Part shown: in pieces, positions 35,495-44,370 of the stretch
How positions within the stretch are numbered: position 1 is the first letter of the stretch
How the letters are laid out: each line of letters begins with the position of its first letter
DNA from: Clostridium sp031626875
GTDB lineage: Bacteria; Bacillota; Clostridia; Clostridiales; Clostridiaceae
Assembly (NCBI RefSeq): GCF_031626875.1
Contig: NZ_JANDMF010000002.1
Coordinates: 1 to 64,000, forward strand
Reading direction: 5' to 3'
DNA length: 64,000 nucleotides
Notes under the pieces: model-generated
What the model was told of the DNA's origin: nothing
What the model saw: only the letters and a program-made list of their open reading frames with translations
The model's database searches: none
Translations under genes and position numbers: made by a program

Positions 35495-35607
35495 TTAGAT
35501 TTCATCACGCAAACTCAGGGCAAATTCTTTGACTTCATATCTGCAGCAAGTTTAATATATAGACTCACCCAGTCAAGCACAGCACCAATGCAGCATGGAC
35601 GTGATTG
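35495..35607 (-). pseudogene. Short relic of a coding sequence upstream of the ArsR gene
   Basis: The minus strand reads SRPCCIGAVLDWVSLYIKLA, then after a frameshift KEFALSLRDEI and a stop at 35495. No start is visible. The family is not recognised. The composition matches the ArsR gene next to it rather than the AT-rich surroundings. Confidence 0.4.
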
Positions 35608-35625
35608 AATTAATTTTGCAACTTA

Positions 35626-36507
35626 TTATAAACTTTTTATGCTTTCACGAAAGTTTCTGAGATTATTTTCTGGTGTGTTATCAATAACATGTTGCAAAGT
35701 TGCAATCATTTTGTCTTTATCATTTGGAATTGTCCCTACAAGTGGCACTGCTATAGAAACATGTACAGCTTCAAAGATAGTTTGTATAGTAAGGCTTTTG
35801 ATAAATTCCATCATTTCCTGAAGTTTTTCCACTTCCGTAGCTTCCTGAAACTCACCTGTTTGTGCCTGCTTATATAATGGTGTTCCTGGCATTAATGTCA
35901 ATGATGATGCATAAATCATAGTTGGCTTTAAGCCGTTCAAGATTCTGGCTGAATCGTGAGCGTGTTTCATACCATAGTTATGACCGCCTAAACCATTGAG
36001 AAAATTAGCGATATAGCGAAAGCCTGCAGCATCCATCTTAGAACATTGCTCCGTAATTAATTCTGATGTATATCCCTTATTCATCTTATCTAAAATCACA
36101 TCATCACCTGACTCTATTCCAAAATATGGATTGCTATATCCTGCCTCACTTAAAGCACGCAGTTCAGATACACTTTTATTTGTCATATTATTGATTCTTG
36201 CATATCCACCGATAGATTCAACAGTTGGCAAATACTCATGTATAAGTTCTGCAATAATCATTAGCTTGTCATAGCTTAATACAAATGGATCAGCTCCTTG
36301 CAAGAAAATTCTTTTAGCCTTTACATTCATACTTCTGAGCTCAGCCAGATCTTCTTTAATCTCCTCGATTGGTGATGCCTTAAAGTTACTATCTTTGTAA
36401 AATGCACAAAATGCACATTGATTATGTGTACTACATCCTGACGTAACCTGTAAATAAGCGGATTCCGCTTCATATGGTGGTCTATTAATTCCACTTGAAA
36501 AATGCAT
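35626..36507 (-). CDS. Radical SAM protein with CX5CX2C cluster motif
   Basis: This 293-aa homologue of the protein at 12657-13535 has cluster motif GCSTHNQCAFCAFY, i.e. CX5CX2C, then LQGADPFVLSYDKL, FGIESGDDVILDKMNKGYT and NGLGGHNYG. It is a bare radical SAM barrel without auxiliary domain. Both paralogues insert extra residues between the first two cluster cysteines. GGAGGT lies 9 nt before ATG. The substrate is unknown. Confidence 0.8.
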   Translation of the reverse strand: MHFSSGINRPPYEAESAYLQVTSGCSTHNQCAFCAFYKDSNFKASPIEEIKEDLAELRSMNVKAKRIFLQGADPFVLSYDKLMIIAELIHEYLPTVESIGGYARINNMTNKSVSELRALSEAGYSNPYFGIESGDDVILDKMNKGYTSELITEQCSKMDAAGFRYIANFLNGLGGHNYGMKHAHDSARILNGLKPTMIYASSLTLMPGTPLYKQAQTGEFQEATEVEKLQEMMEFIKSLTIQTIFEAVHVSIAVPLVGTIPNDKDKMIATLQHVIDNTPENNLRNFRESIKSL

Positions 36508-36624
36508 AAAATGTCAACCTCCTAAAACCCTATTATTGTCAGCTCCTTCTTTTAATCCTTAAACGATTGAGCCTCAAAATGTTTATTAAAATTTTTCTTT
36601 TTTTACATAATCGTTATCTATGAA

Positions 36625-36656
36625 TTGTATTAATCTATAAACATCGATTAATACAA
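36625..36656. repeat. 11-bp inverted repeat upstream of the second radical SAM gene
   Basis: TTGTATTAATC (36625-36635) and GATTAATACAA (36646-36656) pair perfectly around 10 bp. It lies 118 bp before the radical SAM start and 38 bp after the AEC transporter stop. It may be an operator or the transporter's terminator; there is no T-run directly after it. Confidence 0.5.
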
Positions 36657-36694
36657 TAGTAACAGCACTTATACGTCTTGTCAACAATTATATC

Positions 36695-37618
36695 TTATAA
36701 TTGGTATAACCAAACCATAATTGGCATTGTTATAATACAAACTATTGTTGTAACTGCATTTATAACACTTGCATATTCTCCATTCTTTCCAGAGATTTGA
36801 GCCATTTGTGTAACTGATGATGCAGAAGGCGCTATTGTTGCAAGGAAACTGATAAGCAAAATCATCTTCCCATCTGATAATAAGTTTGTCATTCCACAAT
36901 ATTTAAGTAGAAACAATATTATAATAGGACATAGTATCATTTTTAAAAAAGTAACTACGTAAATTCGCTTATAAGCAACTATCTGTTTGAAACTCATATT
37001 CCCAATCAGCATACCAGCAACAACCATGCAAATAGGACCAATCATAACACTTACTGAATCTAAGGTCTGTGTAATAATATCCGGCATTTGGAACCTTGTA
37101 ATAAAAAGTAAAATTCCAAGGAAAATAGCAATTATATTAATATTTGAAATAATTTTTTTCAAATCTATTTTTTCTTCATCAGAAAGTACTATCCTACCAT
37201 GTGTCCAAAAAAGAATTAACTGGACAACTATGAAAGCACTTGAATAAATAACCCATTCCTTGCCCAAGATGGAAATTACAATAGGAATAATTAAATTTGC
37301 AGCATTTGAATATACTATTGATGCTTTTTCAATTGCATCTAAGTGAAATATCTTTTCAAGTACCTTTACCAAAATCAATAGTACAATATGAATTAATACT
37401 GCTGCTGCGAAAGCAAGAATCAATCCATTCCTTATATTTTCTGTATATTTAACTTGAAAGGCATTTATGATTACACAAGGAGTTACTAAATAAAGAGCAA
37501 TAATTGAAAGACTTTTACTATCTTCTGCTTTTAATAAATGTGTTTTCACAAGTAAAAATCCCATAACCATAATTAAAAAAAGTTCACCAATCTGTTTCAT
37601 TAATAATAAACTAATCAC
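36695..37618 (-). CDS. AEC-family (auxin efflux carrier-like) transporter
   Basis: This 307-aa membrane protein has about ten helices in two repeats. The opening LFLIMVMGFLLVKTHLLKAEDSKSLSIIALYLVTPCVIINAF, with its conserved Pro in TM2, is the AEC signature. Bacterial members carry malate, malonate or other organic acids. GTG at 37618 is the favoured start (AGGAGG 7 nt upstream); ATGs further upstream have no Shine-Dalgarno. It is monocistronic. Confidence 0.88.
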   Translation of the reverse strand: MISLLLMKQIGELFLIMVMGFLLVKTHLLKAEDSKSLSIIALYLVTPCVIINAFQVKYTENIRNGLILAFAAAVLIHIVLLILVKVLEKIFHLDAIEKASIVYSNAANLIIPIVISILGKEWVIYSSAFIVVQLILFWTHGRIVLSDEEKIDLKKIISNINIIAIFLGILLFITRFQMPDIITQTLDSVSVMIGPICMVVAGMLIGNMSFKQIVAYKRIYVVTFLKMILCPIIILFLLKYCGMTNLLSDGKMILLISFLATIAPSASSVTQMAQISGKNGEYASVINAVTTIVCIITMPIMVWLYQL

Positions 37619-37720
37619 AACTCTACCTCCTATATCTAACATCATCTTTTTCATTTTCATTAACCAACTTTATAGGCTAAATCTTATATATGTATTAAGA
37701 AATATTATTAATTAAAAAAC

Positions 37721-37763
37721 ATCCTATTGGAAATTATAACATTTAATTATTTTCCAATAGGAT
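37721..37763 (-). terminator. Terminator of the first Fe-S flavoprotein gene
   Basis: A 13-bp stem ATCCTATTGGAAA/TTTCCAATAGGAT is followed on the minus strand by GTTTTTTAATT. Confidence 0.85.
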
Positions 37764-37782
37764 TGTAATTATATAATGTATT

Positions 37783-38412
37783 TTATTTAATGAAATTAGT
37801 ACGAATTATTTTCTCATTTACAGGATAGTTTATTCCATTTTTTTTACCAGATTCAATTAATTTCAATAGCCATGCCATGTTTGTGCCAAGTGTTCTCATT
37901 ATTTGCATACCTTCTTCATCTTGTCTTACTTGCTCAGGAGTAAAGCCATGAACCATATTCCAGTATGTAGATGGTACCATAATCATCTTTGAATGACCTA
38001 TATATTTATTTAATTGGTCATACGCTGCAGTTGTGCCTGCTCTTCTCGCAGATACAATACTTGCTGCAGGTTTATAGGCAAAGTTAGAACTAGCTGCAAA
38101 ATTTACTCTATCTAAAAGAGATGTCATAGAACCATTTGCTGATGCAAAATAAACAGGAGATCCAAAAATGAAACCATCTGCATCCTTTGCCTTTTCTATA
38201 ACTTCATTTACAGAGTCATCATTGAAAATACATAAATGCTTATCAGATGATTGACATTTACCACATCCGATACATCCTCTAATCGGTTTATTCCCAATGT
38301 GATATATTTCACATTCCACATTCTCTTTTTCTAATTGTTTAGCCACCTCATCCAATGCAGTAAAAGTACACCCATTTCTATGAGGGCTACCATTAATTAA
38401 TAATACTTTCAT
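37783..38412 (-). CDS. Iron-sulfur flavoprotein (NADPH-dependent FMN reductase family), copy 1
   Basis: The 209-aa flavodoxin-like protein has the FMN phosphate loop INGSPHRNGCT, the cluster-type motif GCIGCGKCQSSDKHLC and FGSPVYFASANG. The cysteine spacing is that of Isf-type iron-sulfur flavoproteins, which pass electrons to O2, H2O2 or other acceptors in anaerobes. AAGGAG precedes the ATG. It is the second of a tandem pair, about 75 percent identical by eye, with the gene at 38508-39134. Confidence 0.9.
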   Translation of the reverse strand: MKVLLINGSPHRNGCTFTALDEVAKQLEKENVECEIYHIGNKPIRGCIGCGKCQSSDKHLCIFNDDSVNEVIEKAKDADGFIFGSPVYFASANGSMTSLLDRVNFAASSNFAYKPAASIVSARRAGTTAAYDQLNKYIGHSKMIMVPSTYWNMVHGFTPEQVRQDEEGMQIMRTLGTNMAWLLKLIESGKKNGINYPVNEKIIRTNFIK

Positions 38413-38507
38413 AATTATAACTCCTTTTATTGTTTAATTTGCAGTTCATAATACAATGAACTTGTTAATCTATTTTCAAATAGAACCATAAATTTAAATA
38501 ATTTATT

Positions 38508-39134
38508 TTATCTAATGAAACCAGTATAGATTCTCTTTTCTTCTATAGGATAATTAATTCCATTCTTTGTGGAAAATTCAATTGTTTTTAATAACCATGC
38601 CATATTTCTACCTAGTGTTCTCATTAATTGCATACCCATTTTATCTTGAATTACATCCTCTGGGGTACTTCCATGAACCATGTTCCAGTATGTAGATGGT
38701 ACCATAATCATACTGGAGTAACCTATATATTTATTTAGCTGATCATAAGCTGCTGTTGTACCAGCTCTCCATGCAGATACTACACTTGCTGCTGGTTTAT
38801 AAGCAAAAGCTGAACTTCCTGCATAATTTACTCTATCTAAAACAGAAGTAAGTGCACTATTGGCTGAAGCAAAATAAACAGGTGATCCAAAAATAAAACC
38901 ATCTGAATTTTTTGCTTTTTCAATGATTTCATTTACAGGATCATCATTGAAAATACATAAATTGTTATTAGTCCTACACTTATTGCATCCAATACACCCT
39001 CTAATTGGTTTATTACCAATATGATATATTTCTGTATCTATTTTTTCCTTTTCTAATTGTTTCACCACTTCACTTAATGCAGTATAAGTACACCCTTTTT
39101 TATTTGGGCTTCCATTAATTAATAATACTTTCAT
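38508..39134 (-). CDS. Iron-sulfur flavoprotein (NADPH-dependent FMN reductase family), copy 2
   Basis: The 208-aa paralogue of the downstream gene has INGSPNKKGCT for FMN, GCIGCNKCRTNNNLC for the cluster and FGSPVYFASANS. AGGAGAAT precedes the ATG. The 95 bp between the copies has no terminator, so both are probably one transcript, downstream of folP but separated from it by a stem-loop. A recent tandem duplication is evident. Confidence 0.9.
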   Translation of the reverse strand: MKVLLINGSPNKKGCTYTALSEVVKQLEKEKIDTEIYHIGNKPIRGCIGCNKCRTNNNLCIFNDDPVNEIIEKAKNSDGFIFGSPVYFASANSALTSVLDRVNYAGSSAFAYKPAASVVSAWRAGTTAAYDQLNKYIGYSSMIMVPSTYWNMVHGSTPEDVIQDKMGMQLMRTLGRNMAWLLKTIEFSTKNGINYPIEEKRIYTGFIR

Positions 39135-39158
39135 AATTATTCTCCTATCTCATATAGT

Positions 39159-39193
39159 AAGTTTATAGTCAAATAAATAACTTCTATAAACTT
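39159..39193 (-). terminator. Stem-loop after folP
   Basis: AAGTTTATAG (39159-39168) pairs with CTATAAACTT (39184-39193). It lies 7 bp after the folP stop and before the Fe-S flavoprotein start. Confidence 0.55.
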
Positions 39194-39200
39194 ATTTATT

Positions 39201-40007
39201 TTATATTCTTACAATAGCATCAGTCATAAGAGCTGCTCGCTTATTTTCTTTTACATTATGAACTCTTACAAAATCACAGTTTTTCATAATTCCAATAACA
39301 GTAGTAGCTACAGTACCTTCAATTCTTTCATCCTTATCAAGATTTAAGGCAGTTCCTATCATTCGTTTTTTAGATGTTGCTAACAAAACAGGATAACCAA
39401 GTGTAGCAAGCTCTTCTAAATTATTCATAACTTCTAAATTCTGTTCATAAGTTTTAGCAAATCCTACTCCTGGATCTATAATAATATTTTCAGGTTTAAC
39501 ACCTGCTCTTAGCGCTATATTAATACTTTCCATTAAGTCATTTAATACTTCTTTCATGAAATTTTCATAGTTCATGTTATCTCTATTATGCATGAGCAAA
39601 CAGGTCGCATTGTATTTTGCTGCAATTTTAGCCATATTGAAATCTTTTTTAAAGCCCCAAATATCATTTATAATATCTGCACCAGCCTTTAATGATGCTT
39701 CTATTACTTTGCTTTTATATGAATCCACAGATATTGGAATATCTGTTTCTTTTCTTAATGCTTCTATTACTGGTATTACTCTACTAATTTCCTCTTCATC
39801 ACTTATACAAGTATAACCTGGTCTTGTAGATTCTCCCCCAATGTCAATTATATCTGCACCTTGCTCTATCATTTTTCTTGTATGAAGAATAGCTTTTTCT
39901 ACATTATTGTACTTTCCTCCATCAGAAAATGAATCAGGGGTAACATTAAGTATTCCCATAATATAAGTTCTTTTTCCAATTTCAAAGTTTTTTTTCCCAA
40001 TTCTCAT
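39201..40007 (-). CDS. folP: Dihydropteroate synthase
   Basis: This roughly 268-aa TIM-barrel enzyme joins p-aminobenzoate to dihydropterin pyrophosphate in folate synthesis. It has the family signatures MGILNVTPDSFSDGGKY, GADIIDIGGESTRPG, ISVDSYKS, DIIDPGVGFAKT and the closing RVHNVKEN. The ATG at 40007 is preferred, but a GTG four codons earlier cannot be excluded. It stands apart from other folate genes, which are usually clustered with folP in clostridia. Confidence 0.95.
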   Translation of the reverse strand: MRIGKKNFEIGKRTYIMGILNVTPDSFSDGGKYNNVEKAILHTRKMIEQGADIIDIGGESTRPGYTCISDEEEISRVIPVIEALRKETDIPISVDSYKSKVIEASLKAGADIINDIWGFKKDFNMAKIAAKYNATCLLMHNRDNMNYENFMKEVLNDLMESINIALRAGVKPENIIIDPGVGFAKTYEQNLEVMNNLEELATLGYPVLLATSKKRMIGTALNLDKDERIEGTVATTVIGIMKNCDFVRVHNVKENKRAALMTDAIVRI

Positions 40008-40071
40008 TATTTTTATCACCTATTCCTTACAACACTTTTAAGTTTAAACCTTACTATTTTTCTGAATAATT

Positions 40072-40800
40072 CTATGTATGTTTAATATGTGGTTTTTTAT
40101 GAAAAATCAACCAAGTGAAAAGACTTATTATCCCTATAATAAAATACATTGACCCCATTAGAACTATTTTGTTTATAGCATCAGTTGAAATTAGTAACAT
40201 TCCAATACTTCCTAATAAAGTGAATATACATCCTATAAGTGAAGATGCTGATCCAATATCTCCCTCAACCTGTTCTATCATAAGGTTTGTTCTTGGAGGT
40301 CCTAAGATATTTCCGCATAAAGATGCAGGTATTAATGATAAACAAAATACCATTGGACTATATGTGCCTATAGTCATAAGTAAAATCCCACTTATAATTG
40401 TTACAATATAAACTCCAGTTATTATGATTTTATAATGAATAAACTTAGAAATCTGAATATAAGCCATTGGTCCTATAAGTAGAAAAATCGCATTTGCAGC
40501 AAAATAATAGCTATATACTTTCTCACTTACTCCAAAACCATTCATATATATATATATGAACCTTATATAAAGGACATAAATGCAATATTCAATAATGAAA
40601 ACATCAATAGAAGATACATAAAACTTTTATTTTTAGCAACTATTCCAAGCCTGCCTATGGCTTTAAACACACTTCTTGAAGATAAACATCAGTAGATAAT
40701 GGTATAAACGCACCTAAAAAGCAATAAATACTACAAATCCCTTTTCTTCTAAATATTTATGTTTCTTTTTAGAAGTATACTTAGTTAAATTATTGGTCAT
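40072..40800 (-). pseudogene. Broken Bcr/CflA-type MFS drug transporter
   Basis: The minus strand carries both ends of a 12-helix MFS exporter. The N-terminus begins at an ATG at 40800 and reaches GFVVFIAFLGAFIPLSTDVY, where the frame breaks. The C-terminal half is open from 40545 (157 codons: VYSYYFAANAIFLLIGPMAY, then GNILGPPRTNLMIEQVEGD). The roughly 230 bp between contain stops in every frame, and about a third of the protein is missing, so this is an internally deleted gene. Confidence 0.8.
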
Positions 40801-40930
40801 ACGAACCTCCATTTAATAATTTTATTTTTATGACGCTACTAAAAATAAATTTTAGACTTTCAAATGTTATATTTATTAAATTTTTCTGTAGTTTTACTTA
40901 ATTTAGATTATCAACTGAAGATTTTACTTA

Positions 40931-41740
40931 TTAACTTACAAGATTCTTATAAATATTCTTATCAAAATCTTTAAATACATTAAATATAACCCTATCTATC
41001 TTTGATCCATTTTCTTTTAAAAATTCTATTACCGTTTCCATTGCAATTTTAGCAGCTCTCTCATTTGGAAAATGAAATTCACCTGTAGATATACAACAAA
41101 ATGCTATAGTTCTAATTTCATTTTGCACAGCACATTCCAAACATGATCTATAGCAAGAACGTAAATTGTCTTCAAGTTCCTTTGTTAATTCAATTCTTAC
41201 AATAGGTCCAACAGTATGTATAACATGTTTGCATGGAAGATTATATGCCTTTGTTATTTTGGCTGTTCCTGTCTCTTCCTCATGACCTTGCTGCTTCATT
41301 ATTTCATAACATTCATCTCTAAGCTGTATTCCTGAAGCTGAATGTATGGCATTATCAATACATCCGTGACATGGTGCAAAACAACCAAGCATTTGAGAAT
41401 TAGCAGCATTTACAATAGCATCTACCTTTAGTCTTGTTATATCCCCTTGACATATTGATATCTTGTTTTTAAACTGCAGGGAAGAGGTTGGAAACTCTTC
41501 ATCTATTGTTGGCACATCTTCAAGGCTTACAATACCTTTAACTTTGATTACATTGGATAAGAACTCATCTTGAACTCGAATAAAATTTCCACTAATTTTT
41601 TTAGGCATTCTCATGTTCATAAGTGAACGAAATAATCTAGCCTGTTCTGAATAAGAATCAGGAATTTCTAAATCCTTATATCTATTATCTTCCTTTACTA
41701 ATTCATTTATTAAATAAAGTAATCTTTCTGATTGATTCAT
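40931..41740 (-). CDS. Zinc-type macrodomain protein (ADP-ribosyl hydrolase)
   Basis: The roughly 269-aa protein has the N-terminal helical segment MNQSERLLYLINELVKED typical of the SirTM-linked macrodomains, followed by the macro fold (about residues 75-265): CQGDITRLKVDAIVNAANSQ and the zinc motif GCFAPCHGCIDNAIH, whose Cys-His-Cys bind the catalytic Zn2+. These enzymes remove ADP-ribose placed by SirTM sirtuins. A TTG ten codons upstream could extend it. It is last in the block that contains a SirTM-like gene 5 kb upstream, a split version of the usual adjacent pair. Confidence 0.9.
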   Translation of the reverse strand: MNQSERLLYLINELVKEDNRYKDLEIPDSYSEQARLFRSLMNMRMPKKISGNFIRVQDEFLSNVIKVKGIVSLEDVPTIDEEFPTSSLQFKNKISICQGDITRLKVDAIVNAANSQMLGCFAPCHGCIDNAIHSASGIQLRDECYEIMKQQGHEEETGTAKITKAYNLPCKHVIHTVGPIVRIELTKELEDNLRSCYRSCLECAVQNEIRTIAFCCISTGEFHFPNERAAKIAMETVIEFLKENGSKIDRVIFNVFKDFDKNIYKNLVS

Positions 41741-41772
41741 AACCTTAGCACCCACTTTTTTAAAATTCAATG

Positions 41773-42699
41773 CTAAAACAGCATTAATTGATTATCTATA
41801 TAGCTTTCTTGTTTAGCTTCTTTTACTATATCACCATTCATATTTCTACCAATCAAAAATGGTGATTTGGGATTATGAAGTTTCATGTTATCTATTACTG
41901 TTTTTTGATTGTAATTTGCATAACAATATAAACAGCCATGACCACATGTATTGTATACCCCAATATCATTTCCTAGAAGACAATTACATCCTCCTCTAGT
42001 TGATTTCTTTTGGTGAAGTTTTAAGCTAACACCTAGTGCTTTTTCAATTACTGATTTTGTCATACAGCCACTGCAATCAACACCATACTTTGACAGTTCT
42101 TGCCCTTCAACACATGTTTTAATTTGAATATCATATTTTTTTCCTATATGAACAAATTCCTTTGCTATTGTAAAACGTTCTTCCCTGGTAACTGCTTTAA
42201 CACCTGGAAAATTAAGCTTTGTCTTTTCATACAAATCTATAAAACTAATAACACAATCATGAGTATACCCTGCAAGGTTAGATGATATTTTTTCAAAATG
42301 CTCTATATGACTTTTCAATGTATATTTATCTGTAATAAAAATTGGATCATATCGCCATCCAATTTTTTGTGATCCAATGCTTTTTGAAAGTTTTTTAAAA
42401 TCTTCTATTACTTTTTCTTTATCTGGTACATTAGGCTCAATTTCTTTTCCATAAGGAGTAATTGTTACAAACCAAAACTGCCTAAACCCATCAAGTTCAT
42501 GAATTCTAGGCAGTATTGGTCCTGGATTTTTTGTACAAAAAGACAGACAATCAACTACATCAGGTGTAAGCTTATATTTCATTACCTGATTCTTATAATA
42601 AGGATTTCTTGTGTAAACATATCCTTCTTTAATTCTGTTAAAAAACCATTCACTAAAATAAGCAGGAATATCTGTTCTGCATCCTGTATTTATTATCAT
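41773..42699 (-). CDS. DUF1848 family protein with C-terminal cysteine cluster
   Basis: The 308-aa protein is recognisable as DUF1848 by MIINTGCRTDIPAYFSEWFF, SFCTKNPGPILPRI, FWFVTITPYG and GWRYDPIF. It ends in a Cys-rich tail: CVEGQ, CSGC, GGCNCLLG and CGHGCLYCYANYN. The last contains CX3CX2C followed by an aromatic, the pattern that binds the radical SAM cluster, here at the C-terminus instead of the usual N-terminal position. TAGGAGGTAA precedes the ATG. It lies 30 bp upstream of the macrodomain gene. The function is unknown. Confidence 0.85.
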   Translation of the reverse strand: MIINTGCRTDIPAYFSEWFFNRIKEGYVYTRNPYYKNQVMKYKLTPDVVDCLSFCTKNPGPILPRIHELDGFRQFWFVTITPYGKEIEPNVPDKEKVIEDFKKLSKSIGSQKIGWRYDPIFITDKYTLKSHIEHFEKISSNLAGYTHDCVISFIDLYEKTKLNFPGVKAVTREERFTIAKEFVHIGKKYDIQIKTCVEGQELSKYGVDCSGCMTKSVIEKALGVSLKLHQKKSTRGGCNCLLGNDIGVYNTCGHGCLYCYANYNQKTVIDNMKLHNPKSPFLIGRNMNGDIVKEAKQESYIDNQLMLF

Positions 42700-42775
42700 A
42701 AAACACTTATTACCTCCTAATAATATCTTTATCTATTTTTTAATCTTCAAAGTATAGTTCACAACTCCAATTATG

Positions 42776-43741
42776 TTAACTATTTACAACAATAATTTTA
42801 CCATTAGCCATATTACTTTCCATTAGTAGATGTGCTTTATGGATTTCATCCAATGTAAAAACTTTTGCTATAGGTACTTTAATTTTATGTTGTTCAATAT
42901 GATTAAAAAGCTTATTCAATATTTCTTCTTTGATATTCTGACTATCAAACTGGCTAAAATACGTTCCAGAAGTAATATCCACCATTGGTTCAAAATTATT
43001 TAATATCCATTCACCACCTAAAATACCTATCATGCATAGAGTGCCATGTTCTGAAAGTAATTTTAAGGAATTTTTCAATGTCACTGTACCAACTAGTTCT
43101 AAAATTTTATTCACACCATTTGGAAAAGAGGAAAAGAGTTGGTCTAATAAATTACTATCATCCATCAATACAAAGTCTGCACCGTTTTCCTTTAAAAATT
43201 CTAACTTATTTGGGGTTCTAGTAGTTGAAATGACAGTAGCACCAATACTCTTAGCCAGTTTAAGAGCAGCTAATCCAACAGAACTGGTTCCACCTCGTAT
43301 TAATAAAGTTTCTCCAATAGTAAGCCTTAAGACCTCAAAAAGTGAAGCATAGGCAGTATAATACATTTCAGGAATGGTAGCCATTTGTGTCCATTCCATA
43401 TCAATATTAATGGGATATACTTGATTAGATGGAATAAGAGCATATTCAGCATAACTTCCATCAAATTCACGGCCAAGTCCTCCCATCAAGGATATAACCC
43501 TTTGTCCTTTTTTATAAGAACTATCAGATGAATCTTCAATTTCACCTACACATTCTATTCCAATAATTCGTGGTAGTTTTACAGATGGAGAATCTCCTTG
43601 TCTTGTAAATATCTCAGAACGGTTTATACCAAATGCTTTAATCTTTACTAATACCCAGCCTGGCTTCACTTTAGGTTTTGGTACGTCACATACTACTAAT
43701 TCTTCAGCTTTACAAGCTTTTTCTAATACAACAGCCTTCAT
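42776..43741 (-). CDS. MDR-family oxidoreductase (quinone oxidoreductase-like), copy 1
   Basis: The 321-aa medium-chain dehydrogenase/reductase has a GroES-like N-terminus (KPGWVLVKIKAFGINRSEIFTRQG) and a Rossmann domain (IRGGTSSVGLAALKLAKSIGATVI). It lacks the zinc-binding Cys/His residues of alcohol dehydrogenases. It probably reduces enones or quinones with NADPH. The ATG overlaps the stop of the preceding ABC permease gene as ATGA, so it is translationally coupled to the osmoprotectant importer. A close paralogue lies at 48284-49252. Confidence 0.9.
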   Translation of the reverse strand: MKAVVLEKACKAEELVVCDVPKPKVKPGWVLVKIKAFGINRSEIFTRQGDSPSVKLPRIIGIECVGEIEDSSDSSYKKGQRVISLMGGLGREFDGSYAEYALIPSNQVYPINIDMEWTQMATIPEMYYTAYASLFEVLRLTIGETLLIRGGTSSVGLAALKLAKSIGATVISTTRTPNKLEFLKENGADFVLMDDSNLLDQLFSSFPNGVNKILELVGTVTLKNSLKLLSEHGTLCMIGILGGEWILNNFEPMVDITSGTYFSQFDSQNIKEEILNKLFNHIEQHKIKVPIAKVFTLDEIHKAHLLMESNMANGKIIVVNS

Positions 43742-44370
43742 TTTCTAAGTCCTCCTTTAAAAAAAATAATTCTTTCAATTTTACTCAATATGCCATTAAC
43801 AATTATAGAAAGCCCTGCTGCTAGTATGCTTCCCCATATAATCTTATTAACATCCATTGTGCGAAGACCATCAAATAAAATACTACCAAGCCCACCTGCA
43901 TTAATAGATGCAGCTATAGTTGCAATTCCAATGGTAGAAACAACTGCTAGACGTACTCCAGTAAAAAGAGCATTCTTAGATAATGGTAGTCTTACTTTAA
44001 ATAATATTTGTATATTGTTCATACCAATTCCAGTTGCAGCTTCTATAATTGCTGGCTCTACTTCATTTAGTCCAGCAATAAAATTGTTAAGCAACAAATA
44101 TTCATTATAAACAACTAGAACAGTTATTGCAGTTAATTTCCCTAGTCCAGTCACTGGAATCAATATAGCAAAAAGTGCTAAACTAGGAATAGAGTAAATA
44201 ATTGAAAATAAATGTATAAGTATTTTAGAGAGTATTTTTGAATACATTGCAAATATGGTAAGTATAGCTGCTATTAAAATAGAAATTCCTAGTGTAATCA
44301 CAACCAATTCTAAATGTTCTAATAATGCTTTACCTAATTTGTCATAATGCTTTATTACATAATCTATCAA
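43738..44370 (-). CDS. OpuC-type osmoprotectant ABC transporter permease (second)
   Basis: This membrane subunit of about 210 aa has about six helices and the binding-protein-dependent loop EPAIIEAATGIGMNNIQILFKVRLPLSKNALFTGVRLA. The start is taken as TTG at 44370: GGAGGG lies 5 nt upstream and TTGA overlaps the stop of the ATPase gene. With the ATPase, binding protein and the other permease it forms an importer for glycine betaine, carnitine or choline-like compounds. Confidence 0.9.
   Translation of the reverse strand: MIDYVIKHYDKLGKALLEHLELVVITLGISILIAAILTIFAMYSKILSKILIHLFSIIYSIPSLALFAILIPVTGLGKLTAITVLVVYNEYLLLNNFIAGLNEVEPAIIEAATGIGMNNIQILFKVRLPLSKNALFTGVRLAVVSTIGIATIAASINAGGLGSILFDGLRTMDVNKIIWGSILAAGLSIIVNGILSKIERIIFFKGGLRK

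Noticed and set aside
40542..40558. Short TA-repeat tract as a phase-variable repeat
   Set aside because: It is only about six TA units inside an already broken MFS gene, so there is no frame left to switch.
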